Notes: generated from the sequence alone by a model not told the origin. Shown: positions 48,314 to 58,084, counted from the stretch's first letter. The stretch: 64,000 nt of DNA from Nematostella vectensis (GCF_932526225.1 NC_064039.1:4415001-4479000); one strand, 5' to 3'. A program made the numbers and translations.

Positions 48314-50110
48314 TGGCTACCAAGAATTGTTCTTAAATATCATTTAGAGGAGTTGTAACAAAATTGTTGCAAATCTGGTATTTTGCAATCATGAAAAATA
48401 CTGTTCTGCAATGTAATTAGACTTGAATGAAATTACAGTTGCTGTTTTACAGTAGAGCCGATCGGAACCTTTTTTTTTGTAAATTTACCTACTATGCTTC
48501 TACTCATGGAGGTTATTGTAAAAGTGTTGTGAAGAACAACCAATTCATGCAATGTGTAAAGTGAATCGAGTTTTAGTAGTGACTATATTTTAATGCTAAA
48601 TAAACGTCTATTACTTGATTATTATTTTTCTTTGTATAAATAGAAGGATATTCCCGTCCCTTATCCCCATCCTATTTTAGCGAAGGCATTTATTTAGAGT
48701 TAGATACGCGCAATAACATAATATGATATTTAGTAGCGCAAAGGGCTAGGGAAGATGATGGATAGACACGCGCACCTGGAGAGAAGGATCAGTACTACCA
48801 ACAGTAGTTCCCCTGTTCCTTATTTTTCATTTCTTTGTTGAAAACACGGAGAAACAAACCATCATGAGCAAAAAACGTCTTATCAAGTTTAATCCACAGA
48901 GAATTGTTGTTTTTGTTTACTGCTTGGGTTTTTACTATGCTAAAAACTTCGTGTCTATTCAAAGTTTGCTGAACTTCATTTATATCAAATTTGTTCCCTA
49001 TATTTTGCTTTTGTAACCATGTATATTTCCTGGCACGACCGCCGATGAAAGTTTGGAATGAGGACGTGCTGCTGGAACTATATATATATTACTAATTCTT
49101 TATACACTTGAAATTACTATTAGTTTTGGCAAATACGATGTAGGAAAAAAGAAATGGGGAAAAAAATGCGAGAAAAACAAGACTTTATTTCTCCATTTTT
49201 GCCGGGGGCAGTTTATTATGGGTTATGCGCGTGGCACCTTTGATGATCAAGTGAGTACAGTTCCGACTGGCCTCTGCTAGCTCTACAAATTATTGTTTAT
49301 CTGTTAAGTCAACTTTGTATGTATTTCTCTTCATACTCTTACCGTCACCTCCACTCGTTAAAATTTAATATAACAATAACAAGTTACAATCGATAGAGAA
49401 AACGCCAAGCATTAACGCGGTTTGGTCGAAAAAGAAGAAGCTAAGCAATACTTATTCCTTGAGCCCTGTAATTGCTGCAATGATAGCCCCTGGTTAGGAA
49501 TCTACGAAATAAATTACCGGTGACTTTTTTTTTAATTTAATCGGTGATTTTGCCTAGATGCACGTTTTGTTTTCTTTGAACATGCACCGAAACTTGCGCA
49601 CACATCCATTTCCACTAAAATCTTATAGTTATTATAAATAAGAAAACGAAGTGGAATAAATGTTTTAAACTGATGGATAAAACAAAAACAAAAAACTAAA
49701 AATAAATTTGAGATTTGACGATGAAAATAGGAAAAATGAGATGCATTTGATTGAATGCAAAAAAATCTTCTATTGATTTCTTTGTTTCTTTATAAGATAG
49801 TTGTCAGGGAGAAAACGTGAATGTACTATAAAATAAATGCCTCGAAAGGCAAACCAAACAAATCTAATAAAGAATCGTTTTGGTCTCTTTTAAAAATCTC
49901 TTAAACTCAGCATTATATTTCCATCTAATTACACATTAGGTTATAAAAAGAGGAATAGCGCTAATCCAGGCGTAAAATAGGCATTACACCTAGCAGCGCG
50001 ATAAGTTCAAAGAGAAAGTGAGCTGTCACTCATCAATCATGTCTCATACCAACATCACATCATTGGCCGTAACTAGGCAGGTTTTGAACAATGGAATCGA
50101 GCGTGGGGGG
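48314..50110. other. SUCLG1 3' region and intergenic DNA, no gene seen
   Basis: AT-rich sequence with AATAAA near 48599 (likely the SUCLG1 polyadenylation signal). No ORF or repeat worth naming was found up to the GC-rich viral element. Confidence 0.5.
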
Positions 50111-50330
50111 GACTGGGGACTTTCATAGACACCGAAACACGTTTCGCGTAGATAAACAATTAGCAATAATTGGCAATTACTAATCTACGTCGGGACCACT
50201 TCGCGTAGATAAACAATTAGCAATAATTAGCAATTATCAATCTACGTCGGGACCACTTCGCGTAGATAAATAATTAGCAATGGTTAGCAATTATTAATCC
50301 GCAGCGGGACTGGGGCCTTTCATAGAAACG
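50111..50330. repeat. 57-bp palindromic minisatellite, three copies
   Basis: Units start at about 50144, 50201 and 50258. Each holds CGCGTAGAT and, 30 bp on, ATCTACG, so each can form a hairpin around an AATTAGCAATAATT core. The array is bracketed by direct repeats GACTGGGGACTTTCATAGA (50111) and GACTGGGGCCTTTCATAGA (50308). It lies at the left edge of the viral element. Confidence 0.85.
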
Positions 50331-50391
50331 GGTGGGAACCTTGCAATTAGACCTCCGTCTGTCCTGCAGTATATATATATATGTAGGGTAC

Positions 50392-50687
50392 TGGCCACAG
50401 CAACTCAACTTTGCGGTCTGGTGCGCAACCGCCGGATGCGGGGTGTCCCTAACCGACCCCGCTTTCGCCACGCTCCCCTCTGTCGTCAGGAGATTTTTAA
50501 GGTTTCACGTCTACTTTACCACGCGGAGGATATTCTGCGAGCTCGGCGCCCCCCTGCCTGGCGACAGGCAGTTCGCGCAAAAAGATAACACCTACAAGAA
50601 AGAAAGGGTTACACTTGAGTCGGAGCCGTGCTCTGTTGTGTCAACCTCACCGCTATTTCAATATGTGTAATAGTGGTAGAAGCCTAA

Positions 50688-50718
<31 letters not shown>

Positions 50719-51560
50719 ATTAATTAATTAATTAATTAATTAATTAATTAATTAAATAAATAAAAGCCGCTTTCGAGCGTCTATGTATAGAGTTCGGTTT
50801 GCCGCGTAAGCCGGACTTCCGATGGAAAGGCGGGCGGAACCACGGACTAGGCGATGTGTTTGTGTTCTACCCGGGGGAGGGGTATCGCAACGTGCACGTG
50901 ATCCGTGGCTACGACACGGCGGACGGGTACCCGAGCCACCTCAATCTGTTTAGCGACGAAGGTGGGACGTACAATAGTGGGAAGCAGGTGGGTTTCATAC
51001 GCAACAACGACCACGGGGGTGTGCAATACAGCTGGTTTGCGCCTCCCAAAGGTGAGGGGCTGACAAAAGCAGGGCTAGGAAGACTCGATCGCTCGTTCGT
51101 CGTCTACACAGTACTTGGCGCGCAGGTAAACGTCCGTTCCTCCATCGCGGGGGCCGGTGGGCCGGCCATGGAGGCGCAGACGGAGTTCACGAAGCTGCTT
51201 GAAGACGCGATTATAGAAAACGACATCGCTCAAAGCGTGCAAAGGTACCAGTTAGCCGTGCAGGAGGCCAAGGTGAGACTGAGTCTTGCGGTTGCACCAG
51301 GAGTGTGGCTAATGCCGAGCGATCTGGTGATAAACACGCAAAGCGTCGTGGGCTACAACAATAAACTGCAGAAAGCCACAGACTCCATGACGCTCGTCGC
51401 AAACGCGATCAACACCGATACAAAGCCAGTCGGTGCTCATAACATGGCCGCTGGGCATCCTAGGGTGCAACACGTGACTGATCCGAGGATCGACCGCGAG
51501 GTGCGAAGAAGGCATTCGCACCTGCCCCCTCTCCACGTATGCATGCTGCGCATAGCATGA
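50392..51560 (+). pseudogene. Viral-element gene (virion-protein candidate), split by a LINE tail
   Basis: The left part reads openly from about 50392 (QLNFAVWCATAGCGVS) to about 50601; the right part reads from about 50767 (FGLPRKPDFRWKGGRNHGLG) to 51560. They are interrupted by a 165-bp insertion at 50602-50766. The two frames line up if the insertion is skipped. No ATG was found at the left end, so the start is missing or unrecognised. The C-terminal half has a conserved-looking LGAQVNVRSSIAG block and helical EAQTEFTKLLEDA and SVQRYQLAVQEAKVRL stretches. I know of similar proteins in other anthozoan genomes but not their function; its place beside the capsid gene suggests a structural role. 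About 330 residues remain. Confidence 0.55.
50602..50766 (+). mobile_element. 3' tail of a non-LTR retrotransposon with (TAAA)n/(TTAA)n end
   Basis: A unique sequence of about 90 bp (GGGTTACACTTGAGTCGGAG onward, ending AATAGTGGTAGAAGCC) runs into TAAATAAA and TTAATTAA repeats at 50685-50764. AAAG occurs at both edges (50598-50601 and 50763-50766) and fits a short target duplication. It splits a viral reading frame. Confidence 0.75.
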
Positions 51561-51673
51561 CTGCCGCCGGAACGGCAAGCGCACCCGGACCGGGCGAAAA
51601 AAGTGACCACACCGCCCTCAAGGCGAGGTTGTCGGCACTCGCGGTGGCCGCGGCGTATTACTTGTTCCGATGA
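51557..51673 (+). CDS. Small membrane ORF, 38 codons
   Basis: ATG 51557 starts MTAAGTASAPGPGEKSDHTA, and the ORF ends with a single hydrophobic helix, LSALAVAAAYYLFR. It overlaps the tail of the 317-residue ORF on the other strand by 16 bp. Its first half contains the GCCGGAACGGC motif repeated elsewhere in the element, and a partial copy of DHTALKA-coding DNA recurs at 54692-54712. It could be a small virion or membrane protein; unrecognised. Confidence 0.4.
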   Translation: MTAAGTASAPGPGEKSDHTALKARLSALAVAAAYYLFR

Positions 51674-52611
51674 TTGCTTTGCATTCGACGAACCAAGAAC
51701 GCGGCTACGGCTAGAATGAACAGCCACGCATTTTCGCCAAGGAATTTCACCGCTTCTCCTGAAGCCTTAAACACGAAGTTCGCGATGCTTCCTACTAGCC
51801 CAGGGAGAAGCTCGCCTAGCTTTTTCCCGATAGCCTTAAGACCGTTACCGACCCCTCTGGCCACGGAGGAGAGCGACTTGCCGAGCGACGTCACAATGGC
51901 CGCGATCGTCGTCGCTACGGCCAACCCGATAGCGGTGACGGTAAAGCCGTACTTTTTGAAGATGGCTTTGATGCGCTCTCTTAGCGGCTTTTGGTTCTCG
52001 AGCTCTCGGTCTTCGCGTTCTAGTTCGTCAATCTCGGATAGCCTCTCCTCGTTGCGCTCACTGGCCTCTTGGCGGCGACTCTCTGACGTGTTAGGGTCGT
52101 CGATGGTCTCCCTGTCTGTGGCTACCACCCCTTGCAGCTCTTGGACTCGTTCTGTGTTCTCCTGGATGACCGCGTCTATATCTGCCACGGACCCCATCGC
52201 CAGCTTGAAGCCTTTCAGCTTTGCAACGTCCTGTCGAACGCCCCCGTTCTCATTGAACAGCTGTCTTGGTTTAGTCCAACCTCCTTTGTCGAGGTTGCAT
52301 AGCTGTATTAGCGTCTTTCCCCTCCGGTCTGACTGGAACCGTATCAGATTCTCGTTAAGGTATTCCTCCCTGAGGGACTGGAGACCGAGTCTTGTCGCTG
52401 CACCCTCTGTAGTGAACGAGGTTTCGGCGGTCGTTTGCGTTGCGCTTCGCGCAGTCATGCCGCGCATACGCGATGACGTGCTCATCATTGGGATTGACTC
52501 CCCATCGTCGGGGTCAAACGGGATGAGGGGCGTCGTCTCGTCGTCCCCCGCTCCGCGATCGGCAGACGCACCCGGCAAGGCATCGTCAATGTCAACGTCA
52601 ACATCATCCAT
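51658..52611 (-). CDS. Viral-element protein, 317 aa, coiled coil plus membrane tail
   Basis: This intact ORF starts at ATG 52611. The N-terminus is very acidic (MDDVDVDIDDALPG). A middle region (about 150-215) is charged and predicted coiled coil (RRQEASERNEERLSEIDELE). From about 225 on there are glycine-rich amphipathic and hydrophobic stretches (FTVTAIGLAVATTIAAIVTSL; VARGVGNGLKAIGKKLGELL) and a last membrane helix, NAWLFILAVAAFLVRRM. Opposite in strand to capsid and ATPase. Layout suggests a membrane-active or minor virion protein, by analogy only. Being open over 954 bp among broken neighbours is notable. Confidence 0.6.
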   Translation of the reverse strand: MDDVDVDIDDALPGASADRGAGDDETTPLIPFDPDDGESIPMMSTSSRMRGMTARSATQTTAETSFTTEGAATRLGLQSLREEYLNENLIRFQSDRRGKTLIQLCNLDKGGWTKPRQLFNENGGVRQDVAKLKGFKLAMGSVADIDAVIQENTERVQELQGVVATDRETIDDPNTSESRRQEASERNEERLSEIDELEREDRELENQKPLRERIKAIFKKYGFTVTAIGLAVATTIAAIVTSLGKSLSSVARGVGNGLKAIGKKLGELLPGLVGSIANFVFKASGEAVKFLGENAWLFILAVAAFLVRRMQSNHRNK

Positions 52612-52781
52612 GATGCGTGCGCATAACTTGTGCTACACTATATTAGACATGTCTAACAGTCCGCACCATAGCCACGCGGCTTCGTACTTCATGTATATAT
52701 ATATAATATATAATATACGTAATAGGAATCTCAGTCAGCGATAAACTTGACCCCCAACGAACACCCAGAACTCCTCTGGGG

Positions 52782-53996
52782 TTGAAAGCCGAGAGAACTG
52801 TTCACCGGGTCACTCTCAACCCGTCGACGGCCTCCCCCGGCGAGACGCTATATGTGGCGGTCCCAAAGCTATCGGAAGGCGTCACGCTCGTGCCTGACTC
52901 CTTGAGGGTCGGTTTCGATCTCTCCATCTCAGGCCAAGCAAATAATACCGTCGTGAACAACGTCGGCCGAAATCTCCTGAGCCGCCTGAAAATCACGTGT
53001 GCAGGAGAAACGTTCCAGGACACCAACCGCTACGATGTCTTCAAGACGTATGAGGAGCTTTACCTGTCCAAGGTCGAGAAAGAGGGCCGCCTGGAGCAGG
53101 GCATACAGTCAGAAAACATGCGCAAGCTTCGCTCCAAGGCTGGCGATAAAGCGACTAGTAACGCCAAGGAGAACGCTCTAAACGCCGCCCACGGGGCGAA
53201 GTAACCATCCCGCTAGACCATTCTCTGCTGACCGACCACGGCGTACTGTACCCAAGGGCGCTCTCCGAGGCGCTGCTCTTCGAGATCACGCTCGCAACGG
53301 TTGACCAGGTAGTAGTCGGGAGCGATGCTACCAAATTATCCTACGGCATCAAAAATCTAGAGCTGGAATACGAAAGCCTGAGGGACGACAACCTCGCCCG
53401 GTCTGCAGCCGCCGCCTACCAAAACGGCACAACGTTCTTCTACGAGCAAGTGAACCTCCACAAGACCTTCGTGATTAGCAAAGGGACGGACAGCATAATC
53501 AACGAGAGTGTCAACCTGCCGCGAAGGTCTATGAGTGGTCTGTTGCTCCTCTTTGTGGAGCCATACACGGCAGGGGCTCGCGACTCTGAGAAGTTCGTGT
53601 ACCCCGACATCAAGAGCGTTCGCGTTACAATCGACGGCATGCCAAACAAGGTCTTCAGCCAGGGACTGCGCCCCACGGATTTCCGGAGGGAGGCGAAAAG
53701 GCGGTTCGTCCGCCCCTCCCCGGGAGGGGGGGCACATCGGAGCGCCTGCCGCCCCGGCAGTCAGCCCCGAGTCGTTCTATGGCGATAACAAGTTTGCTCT
53801 GTGGATCGACCTTCGAACGACGGACGACAGTGCTATCCATGGGGGTGGTCTCCGATTGGTCGACACCCGCGACGGTGTGCATCTCGAGATTAAACGCACG
53901 GCAAGCGGCCAGGGTACTGTAAACTGTCACGTGTTTGTGGTGGCCGACTCCCAAATGAACCTTATGAACGGACAGCTAGAGTCCATACAATACTGA
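52782..53996 (+). pseudogene. Major capsid protein remnant, two frameshifts
   Basis: Reading frames 52782-53204, then about 53197-53730, then about 53740-53996 follow each other on the same strand. The breaks fall near 53195 and in a C/G-run at about 53720. Features fit a double-jelly-roll capsid of the Polinton/adintovirus type: beta-rich sequence, a central LDHSLLTDHGVLYPRALSEA segment, LPRRSMSGLLLLFVEPYTAG, and a C-terminal DNKFALWIDLRTT / HVFVVADSQMNLMNGQLESI block. The length, about 400 residues, suits this fold. No ATG is in frame at the start (the frame opens on TTG). It lies directly before the ATPase, as is usual for such elements. The fold call is by pattern and context. Confidence 0.6.
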
Positions 53997-54036
53997 GCAC
54001 AGACACGAAGTGCGCGAAGCGCTGCGGCAGCGCGGT

Positions 54037-54582
54037 ATGGACCCGAAAAACATCCCATTTAACGCTCTCATCGTGGGCCCGACGTCATGTGGGAAGACCC
54101 GATTCATAGTGGACCGGCTGCGCGGCCCTTTCCGGTGCAAGTTTGACTACATCGTACTCGTGTGTCCTACCTTTGTCTACAACAAAACATACGACGGATT
54201 TGGCGAGGGCGACAATCGTCTGTTTGTCGTCAGACCTGAGGCGGGTCAGATCGACATCTTGCTGAGGTTTGCATTCGCCGTCTTCGAAGGCACTAATACG
54301 CTAATCATACTCGACGACTGTGCGGCCTCGGAAGACGTAAAGAGGCGCTCTGACCAGCTCGTCAACTTGGCGTTCAGCGCGCGCCACGTGGGTATTAGCG
54401 TGTGGGTGATCACGCAGCAGCTCACCAGCATCACGAAGCCGTTCCGTGATAACATCGCGGCCTTGGTGGTCTTCTATACGCCGAGCAAGGCGGACATGAA
54501 AGCTATCCTGCATGACTACGGCGCGGAGCTCTCAGAAGAGAAGATGAAAGAGTACATGAAGGCCCTCAAGACGAAAAAGTAA
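54037..54582 (+). CDS. Genome-packaging ATPase (FtsK/HerA type)
   Basis: ATG 54037 (MDPKNIPFNALI) gives 181 residues; the frame stays open a little upstream. Walker A is GPTSCGKT (14-21), Walker B is TLIILDDC, and a WVITQQLTS sensor-like strand follows a SARHVGIS helix. The compact size and order match packaging ATPases of Polintons, virophages and adintoviruses, which pump DNA into the capsid. It begins 40 bp after the capsid stop. It appears intact, unlike the capsid gene. Confidence 0.8.
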   Translation: MDPKNIPFNALIVGPTSCGKTRFIVDRLRGPFRCKFDYIVLVCPTFVYNKTYDGFGEGDNRLFVVRPEAGQIDILLRFAFAVFEGTNTLIILDDCAASEDVKRRSDQLVNLAFSARHVGISVWVITQQLTSITKPFRDNIAALVVFYTPSKADMKAILHDYGAELSEEKMKEYMKALKTKK

Positions 54583-54745
54583 GAGTTTTCAAAGTCAGAG
54601 TTTTGCTTGCGTCACCTTTATACCATCGCCCTAGTTGAAGGGTAAGCGCAGTAAACCACCGCCCACGTATACGTATACGTATACGCATCGATCACACCGC
54701 CCTCAAGGCACGTGAAACGTACACACGTGTTGCATCCTAGGGTGC
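54583..54745. other. Intergenic palindromes between two viral-element genes
   Basis: It holds the self-complementary ACGTATACGTATACGTATAC at 54665-54684, a copy of CACACCGCCCTCAAGGC (54694 on), and CACGTGTTGCATCCTAGGGT followed by GCA (54724 on), which also occurs inverted at about 51457-51478. These may be promoter or replication signals of the element. Confidence 0.45.
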
Positions 54746-55351
54746 ATGATGAGCGACGAATACTTTGAGAGTCTTCTTGAGGGGGGCGCCGCCGGCCTCC
54801 CGGCCGTCGAGTCGCTTGGCTGCCCGACGCAGCCAGCTGGGACGGCTACCGGAGGTGAGGAAACTGAGATAGCAGACGCGAGGGAGAAATTCGCGATTCT
54901 CGTAGCCTCGGGGAAGTCGAGAGAAATATTAGGCAAGGCCCTGACTCACGACGACGTCAAAAGCATGAGAGCCGAGGAGGTGAGGAAGTACGAGAAGCGA
55001 TACGAGACCGCTCTAGCCAGCCGGACTACAGACGCCCTGGCAGACAGCTTTCTGAAGCTTACGAACAAGCTAGTAGGCATGGTGCTGCCGATAGACATTG
55101 TGGTCGATCTCCACAATGACCTAGTGTTCGACTACATCATCAACAACGAGCTCCGCACATTGTGCAGAAGCCTGTCGCTACGCTGCGGTCGTTTGATGGC
55201 TTTAGCCGTCGGGGCGTTACACGTAGCACGCCATATGAACACCGCCGGAACGGCAAGCGCTGACACGCGGTGCCAACACGAGGTAGCAGTCGCGGACCCA
55301 CCAGTGGTTTGCCCGCAAACGCACACTGGCGAGTCTGCCATCCCAAAGTAG
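54746..55351 (+). CDS. Viral-element protein, 201 aa, unknown
   Basis: The ORF starts at ATG 54746 with MMSDEYFESLLEGG. Charged helical sequence (AREKFAILVASGKSREILGK; VRKYEKRYETALASR) leads into a hydrophobic helix (NKLVGMVLPIDIVVDL) and a C-terminal LCRSLSLRCGRLMALAVGA. The last 25 residues overlap the repeated GCCGGAACGGCAAGCG motif and may have been added by rearrangement. Unrecognised; its position after the ATPase suggests a structural or assembly factor. Confidence 0.5.
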   Translation: MMSDEYFESLLEGGAAGLPAVESLGCPTQPAGTATGGEETEIADAREKFAILVASGKSREILGKALTHDDVKSMRAEEVRKYEKRYETALASRTTDALADSFLKLTNKLVGMVLPIDIVVDLHNDLVFDYIINNELRTLCRSLSLRCGRLMALAVGALHVARHMNTAGTASADTRCQHEVAVADPPVVCPQTHTGESAIPK

Positions 55352-55486
55352 ACGTTCATTTGAAAGCTTGCCACTTCTTCAGCAACCAAGTAGTTGCAGC
55401 ACAAATGGAGGGACCTCAAGGAAGTACGGGTCAACGGAACCTGACAAACAAGCTGATGATGATGAGCAACATCAAAAAAACTGCCC

Positions 55487-55957
55487 ATGAACCTGCACGA
55501 CGCCTTCGGCGTTGGTGGAGAGGATCACGAGCCCCAAGCCACCCGCGACCCGTCCTAAACACCCTGGACGAGTCGGAGCCGGAAGGCGCTTGGCAGAGCG
55601 AAGAAGAAAGAGACACTTCGTGTCGTGCAACACGTTGAGTCGCCGGTCGCTGGCGAGTCGCAGGGACGCGAGGGCTTGCGTGCGCGCGCCAAAGGCATAC
55701 ACACACCAGTCCCGGAAAGCTCTGCTTGGTCGGCTAGCTCGGTTATCGAAGTCGCTGGTCTTCTAGTGTCGTTGATCGGCCTCTACACACGTAGGCGGGA
55801 GCTAGCTGCCGCGTTCACTCGTACACCAGTTGTTAAACAGCGAGCTACCGAAGGTACCGACGACGTGACTCCGCCCGCAAATGCACAGCAACCACCGCTT
55901 GCCGTTCCGGCGAGCCGACCCGGACAATGCAAATCTCGGCTGTTAGCCATGGAGTAA
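55487..55957 (+). pseudogene. Viral-element small gene with in-frame stop
   Basis: From ATG 55487 (MNLHDAFGVGGEDHEPQ) the frame runs to a TAA at 55556-55558 and then continues open to 55957 in the same phase. The downstream part has a basic stretch (SRKALGRAKKKETLR), then a single membrane-like helix (SVIEVAGLLVSLIGLYTRRR). A composition typical of the element supports coding origin. Unrecognised. Confidence 0.4.
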
Positions 55958-56010
55958 GCAGACATTTGGACACGAGGGCCCCACCCATATCCGCACGTCC
56001 GTGCATCGCA

Positions 56011-56490
56011 ATGTCGACGACGCAGCAAAGCAAGATTACAAAGACCATCACCGACGCCGCAGTCATAACCGGCCTCGTCGCCGCCAATGTCGTTCTCGAG
56101 GGCCTACCGACACTTAATGGCGGCGAAGCGCATGTCCGACAAAGAACTCGATGCGTTCCTTCGTCCAATATACTACGCCAGAGGTGGCTTCCAGGGAGTG
56201 ACCGCTTTGCATGCCAAACTTCTCAAGGGCTCAGCCTCCATAGATCGAGTGCGCAAGTTGGTAAGCTCGCAGCCCGTCGGGGGCTACACACAGACACCCC
56301 CTCCTCCGACTATCTACGCCCTAAAGTCCTCATGGTTGATGACGGCATGGAGTTCAAGGGTGCTACCGCAAAGCTCCTAACAGACCACGGGGTGGAGGTC
56401 CGACGGGCTGAGCCAGGGCACCACAGGAGCCAAGCTTTCGCCGAGTCTTTCCATCGCTGGCTGGAACAGCGCCTATTTCGTGCGGCGCGC
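56011..56490 (+). pseudogene. Integrase copy 1 (plus strand), deleted
   Basis: A short foreign start (MSTTQQSKITKTITDAA) runs into integrase-derived DNA: the N-terminal KRMSDKELDAFLRPIYYARG and KGSASIDRVRKLVSSQPVGG segments, then a jump directly to the second catalytic Asp block (VLMVDDGMEFKG), HHRSQAFAESF, and truncation after RLFRA. The segment with the first catalytic Asp is missing relative to the minus-strand copy. A second deletion near 56103 lies between CCGAC microhomologies. It cannot encode an active enzyme. Confidence 0.75.
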
Positions 56491-56537
56491 CGACCAGATA
56501 GTCCGCGTGATCCCCCCCCGATAACACCCCCGGTGCC

Positions 56538-56861
56538 TTGGTTCCCACAGGACTGCAGTCTACGCCCAGTGAAGAGCTCATTATAGCGCGAATCAAGCGA
56601 TACGCTATAGACGACAGGCAAAAGGGTCGCACAAAGTACACGGGATCACACCACGTTCTGACGGTAGACCACGTACTCGGCATGATTGCTGAACCGGAAA
56701 AGAAGTGCACGGTCTGTGGCACGGTCTGTCGGCTGGACGACAGTCAGGGTCACTACAAGTGGAATTTCAGACTCACGTGCCTTAGCTGCAATAGGAGGCA
56801 CGCTAGCGTGACACTACGCAACTGCGAACGCGTGAAGCCGTGCTTAGAGTACGCCGTGTAA
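56538..56861 (+). CDS. HNH-like zinc-binding protein
   Basis: The open frame holds 107 codons but begins at a breakpoint without an ATG, so the start may be lost. CTVCGTVC and CLSCNRRH pairs with DDSQGHYKWNFRLTC between them resemble a treble-clef HNH nuclease (two Cys pairs, central His, Asn). The N-terminal part, EELIIARIKRYAIDDRQKGR, looks helical. Its 3' end overlaps the integrase C-terminus on the other strand by about 109 bp. A role as a nicking or processing nuclease is inferred. Confidence 0.5.
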   Translation: MVPTGLQSTPSEELIIARIKRYAIDDRQKGRTKYTGSHHVLTVDHVLGMIAEPEKKCTVCGTVCRLDDSQGHYKWNFRLTCLSCNRRHASVTLRNCERVKPCLEYAV

Positions 56862-57736
56862 TACAACACTGGCTGTCCGGGCTCCATCATCCTCTTTAGT
56901 ATTGGGTATGCCTTGCTTGTCCACCACGGGTCCGTCGCTCGCCGTCGGCCCTTGTCCTGGAGGTCTTCCTCGTTTACGGCTATGTACACCTCCGTTCCGA
57001 CCTCTAAGGGGACCTCGAAGGGGGGATTTTCGGCTATGAGAGGCACGCGCCTCAGCTTTATGGCGTCTTTAGGCGCAAAGCCAGTCATGCGAGTCTTCGT
57101 TGCGTTTATGCCCGAGATGACGATTGGCAAAGCAGTAACCCACTCGCGGTTTGTCTCGCCGGATGCAAGCTCCTTCGAGTACTGCGCACGAAATAGGCGC
57201 TGTGCCAGCCAGCAGGAAAGACTCGGCGAAAGCCTGGCTCCTGTGGTGCCCTGGCTCAGCCCATCGGACCTCCACCCCGTGGTCTGTTAGGAGCTTTGTG
57301 GTAGCACCCTTGAACTCCGTGCCGTCATCAACCATGAGGACTTTAGGCCATGTGAGAGGTCTCTCTGCATAGATGTCAGCGAGTTCGCGGGAGACGACGG
57401 CCGCGCTCTTAGTCCTCAGTGGGCGGGCGGCTTTATATCGTGAAGCAACGTCAACGACAGTCAGGGCATACTTATACCCGCGGTTGGTTGGCAAGAATAG
57501 CAGGTCCGACTGGTGGATACGGTTTGGTATCTGCTCCGAGAAGTGGGCGTAGGTAGTCGGAGGAGGGGGTGTCTGTGTGTAGCCCCCGACGGGCTGCGAG
57601 CTTACCCACTTGCGCACTCGATCTATGGAGGCTGAGCCCTTGGGAAGTTTGGCATGCAGAGCGGTCACTCACTGGAAGCCACCTCTGGCTTAGTATATAG
57701 GACGAGGGAACGCATCGAGTTCTTCGTCGGACATGC
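56753..57736 (-). pseudogene. Integrase copy 2 (minus strand), near full length
   Basis: Reading down from about 57750: MSDEELDAF-type N-terminus with in-frame stops near 57695 and 57670, then an open core with the first catalytic Asp (IHQSDLLFLP), the second (VLMVDDGTEFKG) and the Glu region (HHRSQAFAES). A net 2-bp loss at about 57215 shifts the frame. The C-terminal part (ALPIVISGINATKTRMTG; DPWWTSKAYPILKRM; GQPVLYYTA) continues in the next frame to 56753. This is an rve-type DD(35)E integrase with a chromo/SH3-like tail, as in Polintons. It catalyses integration of linear element DNA in intact relatives. Confidence 0.78.
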
Positions 57737-57748
57737 GCTTCGCCGCCA

Positions 57749-58084
57749 TTACGTGTCGGCAATGTACTGCAACAGGTGTATTAGTCTCCAACAGGCGGTT
57801 GCCGTCTGCTCGGGTAGTGCCGAGGCGGCCTTTCTGAGGTCGGTAGGCCCTCGGAGAACGACATTGGCGAATCTCCTAACGCACTCCCTGTCTGCGCGCC
57901 ACAACTCGAGGCTTCGGTTAGCAATGTCACCAAAGCTACATAATCCATCCATCGACGGCACCTTCGATGTCACTCGCTTAGCAGCGGCTGCTACCTCGTG
58001 CATAGCACTCCACAACTGGTCTGCAATCATCTTATACGTATGCGTATACGCGCAGTATGGAAAAAGGCCGCCTAGATGCAGCAA
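57749..58084 (-). CDS. Viral-element ORF, 111 aa, upstream of integrase
   Basis: The ORF starts at ATG 58084 (MLHLGGLFPYCAYTHTYK) and is helical throughout (ADQLWSAMHEVAAAAKRV; TATACWRLIHLLQYIADT). Its stop overlaps the integrase ATG in TAATGG, a tight arrangement that suggests linked expression in the original element. Unrecognised. Confidence 0.45.
   Translation of the reverse strand: MLHLGGLFPYCAYTHTYKMIADQLWSAMHEVAAAAKRVTSKVPSMDGLCSFGDIANRSLELWRADRECVRRFANVVLRGPTDLRKAASALPEQTATACWRLIHLLQYIADT

Noticed and set aside
52680-52720. TATATATATAATATA tract as a capsid-gene TATA box
   Set aside because: A simple TA repeat is common in this genome; position alone is not enough.
51674-52744. 356-codon plus-strand ORF opposite the 317-aa ORF
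   Set aside because: It is longer but low-complexity serine-rich antisense translation; the minus frame has sensible domains and an ATG.
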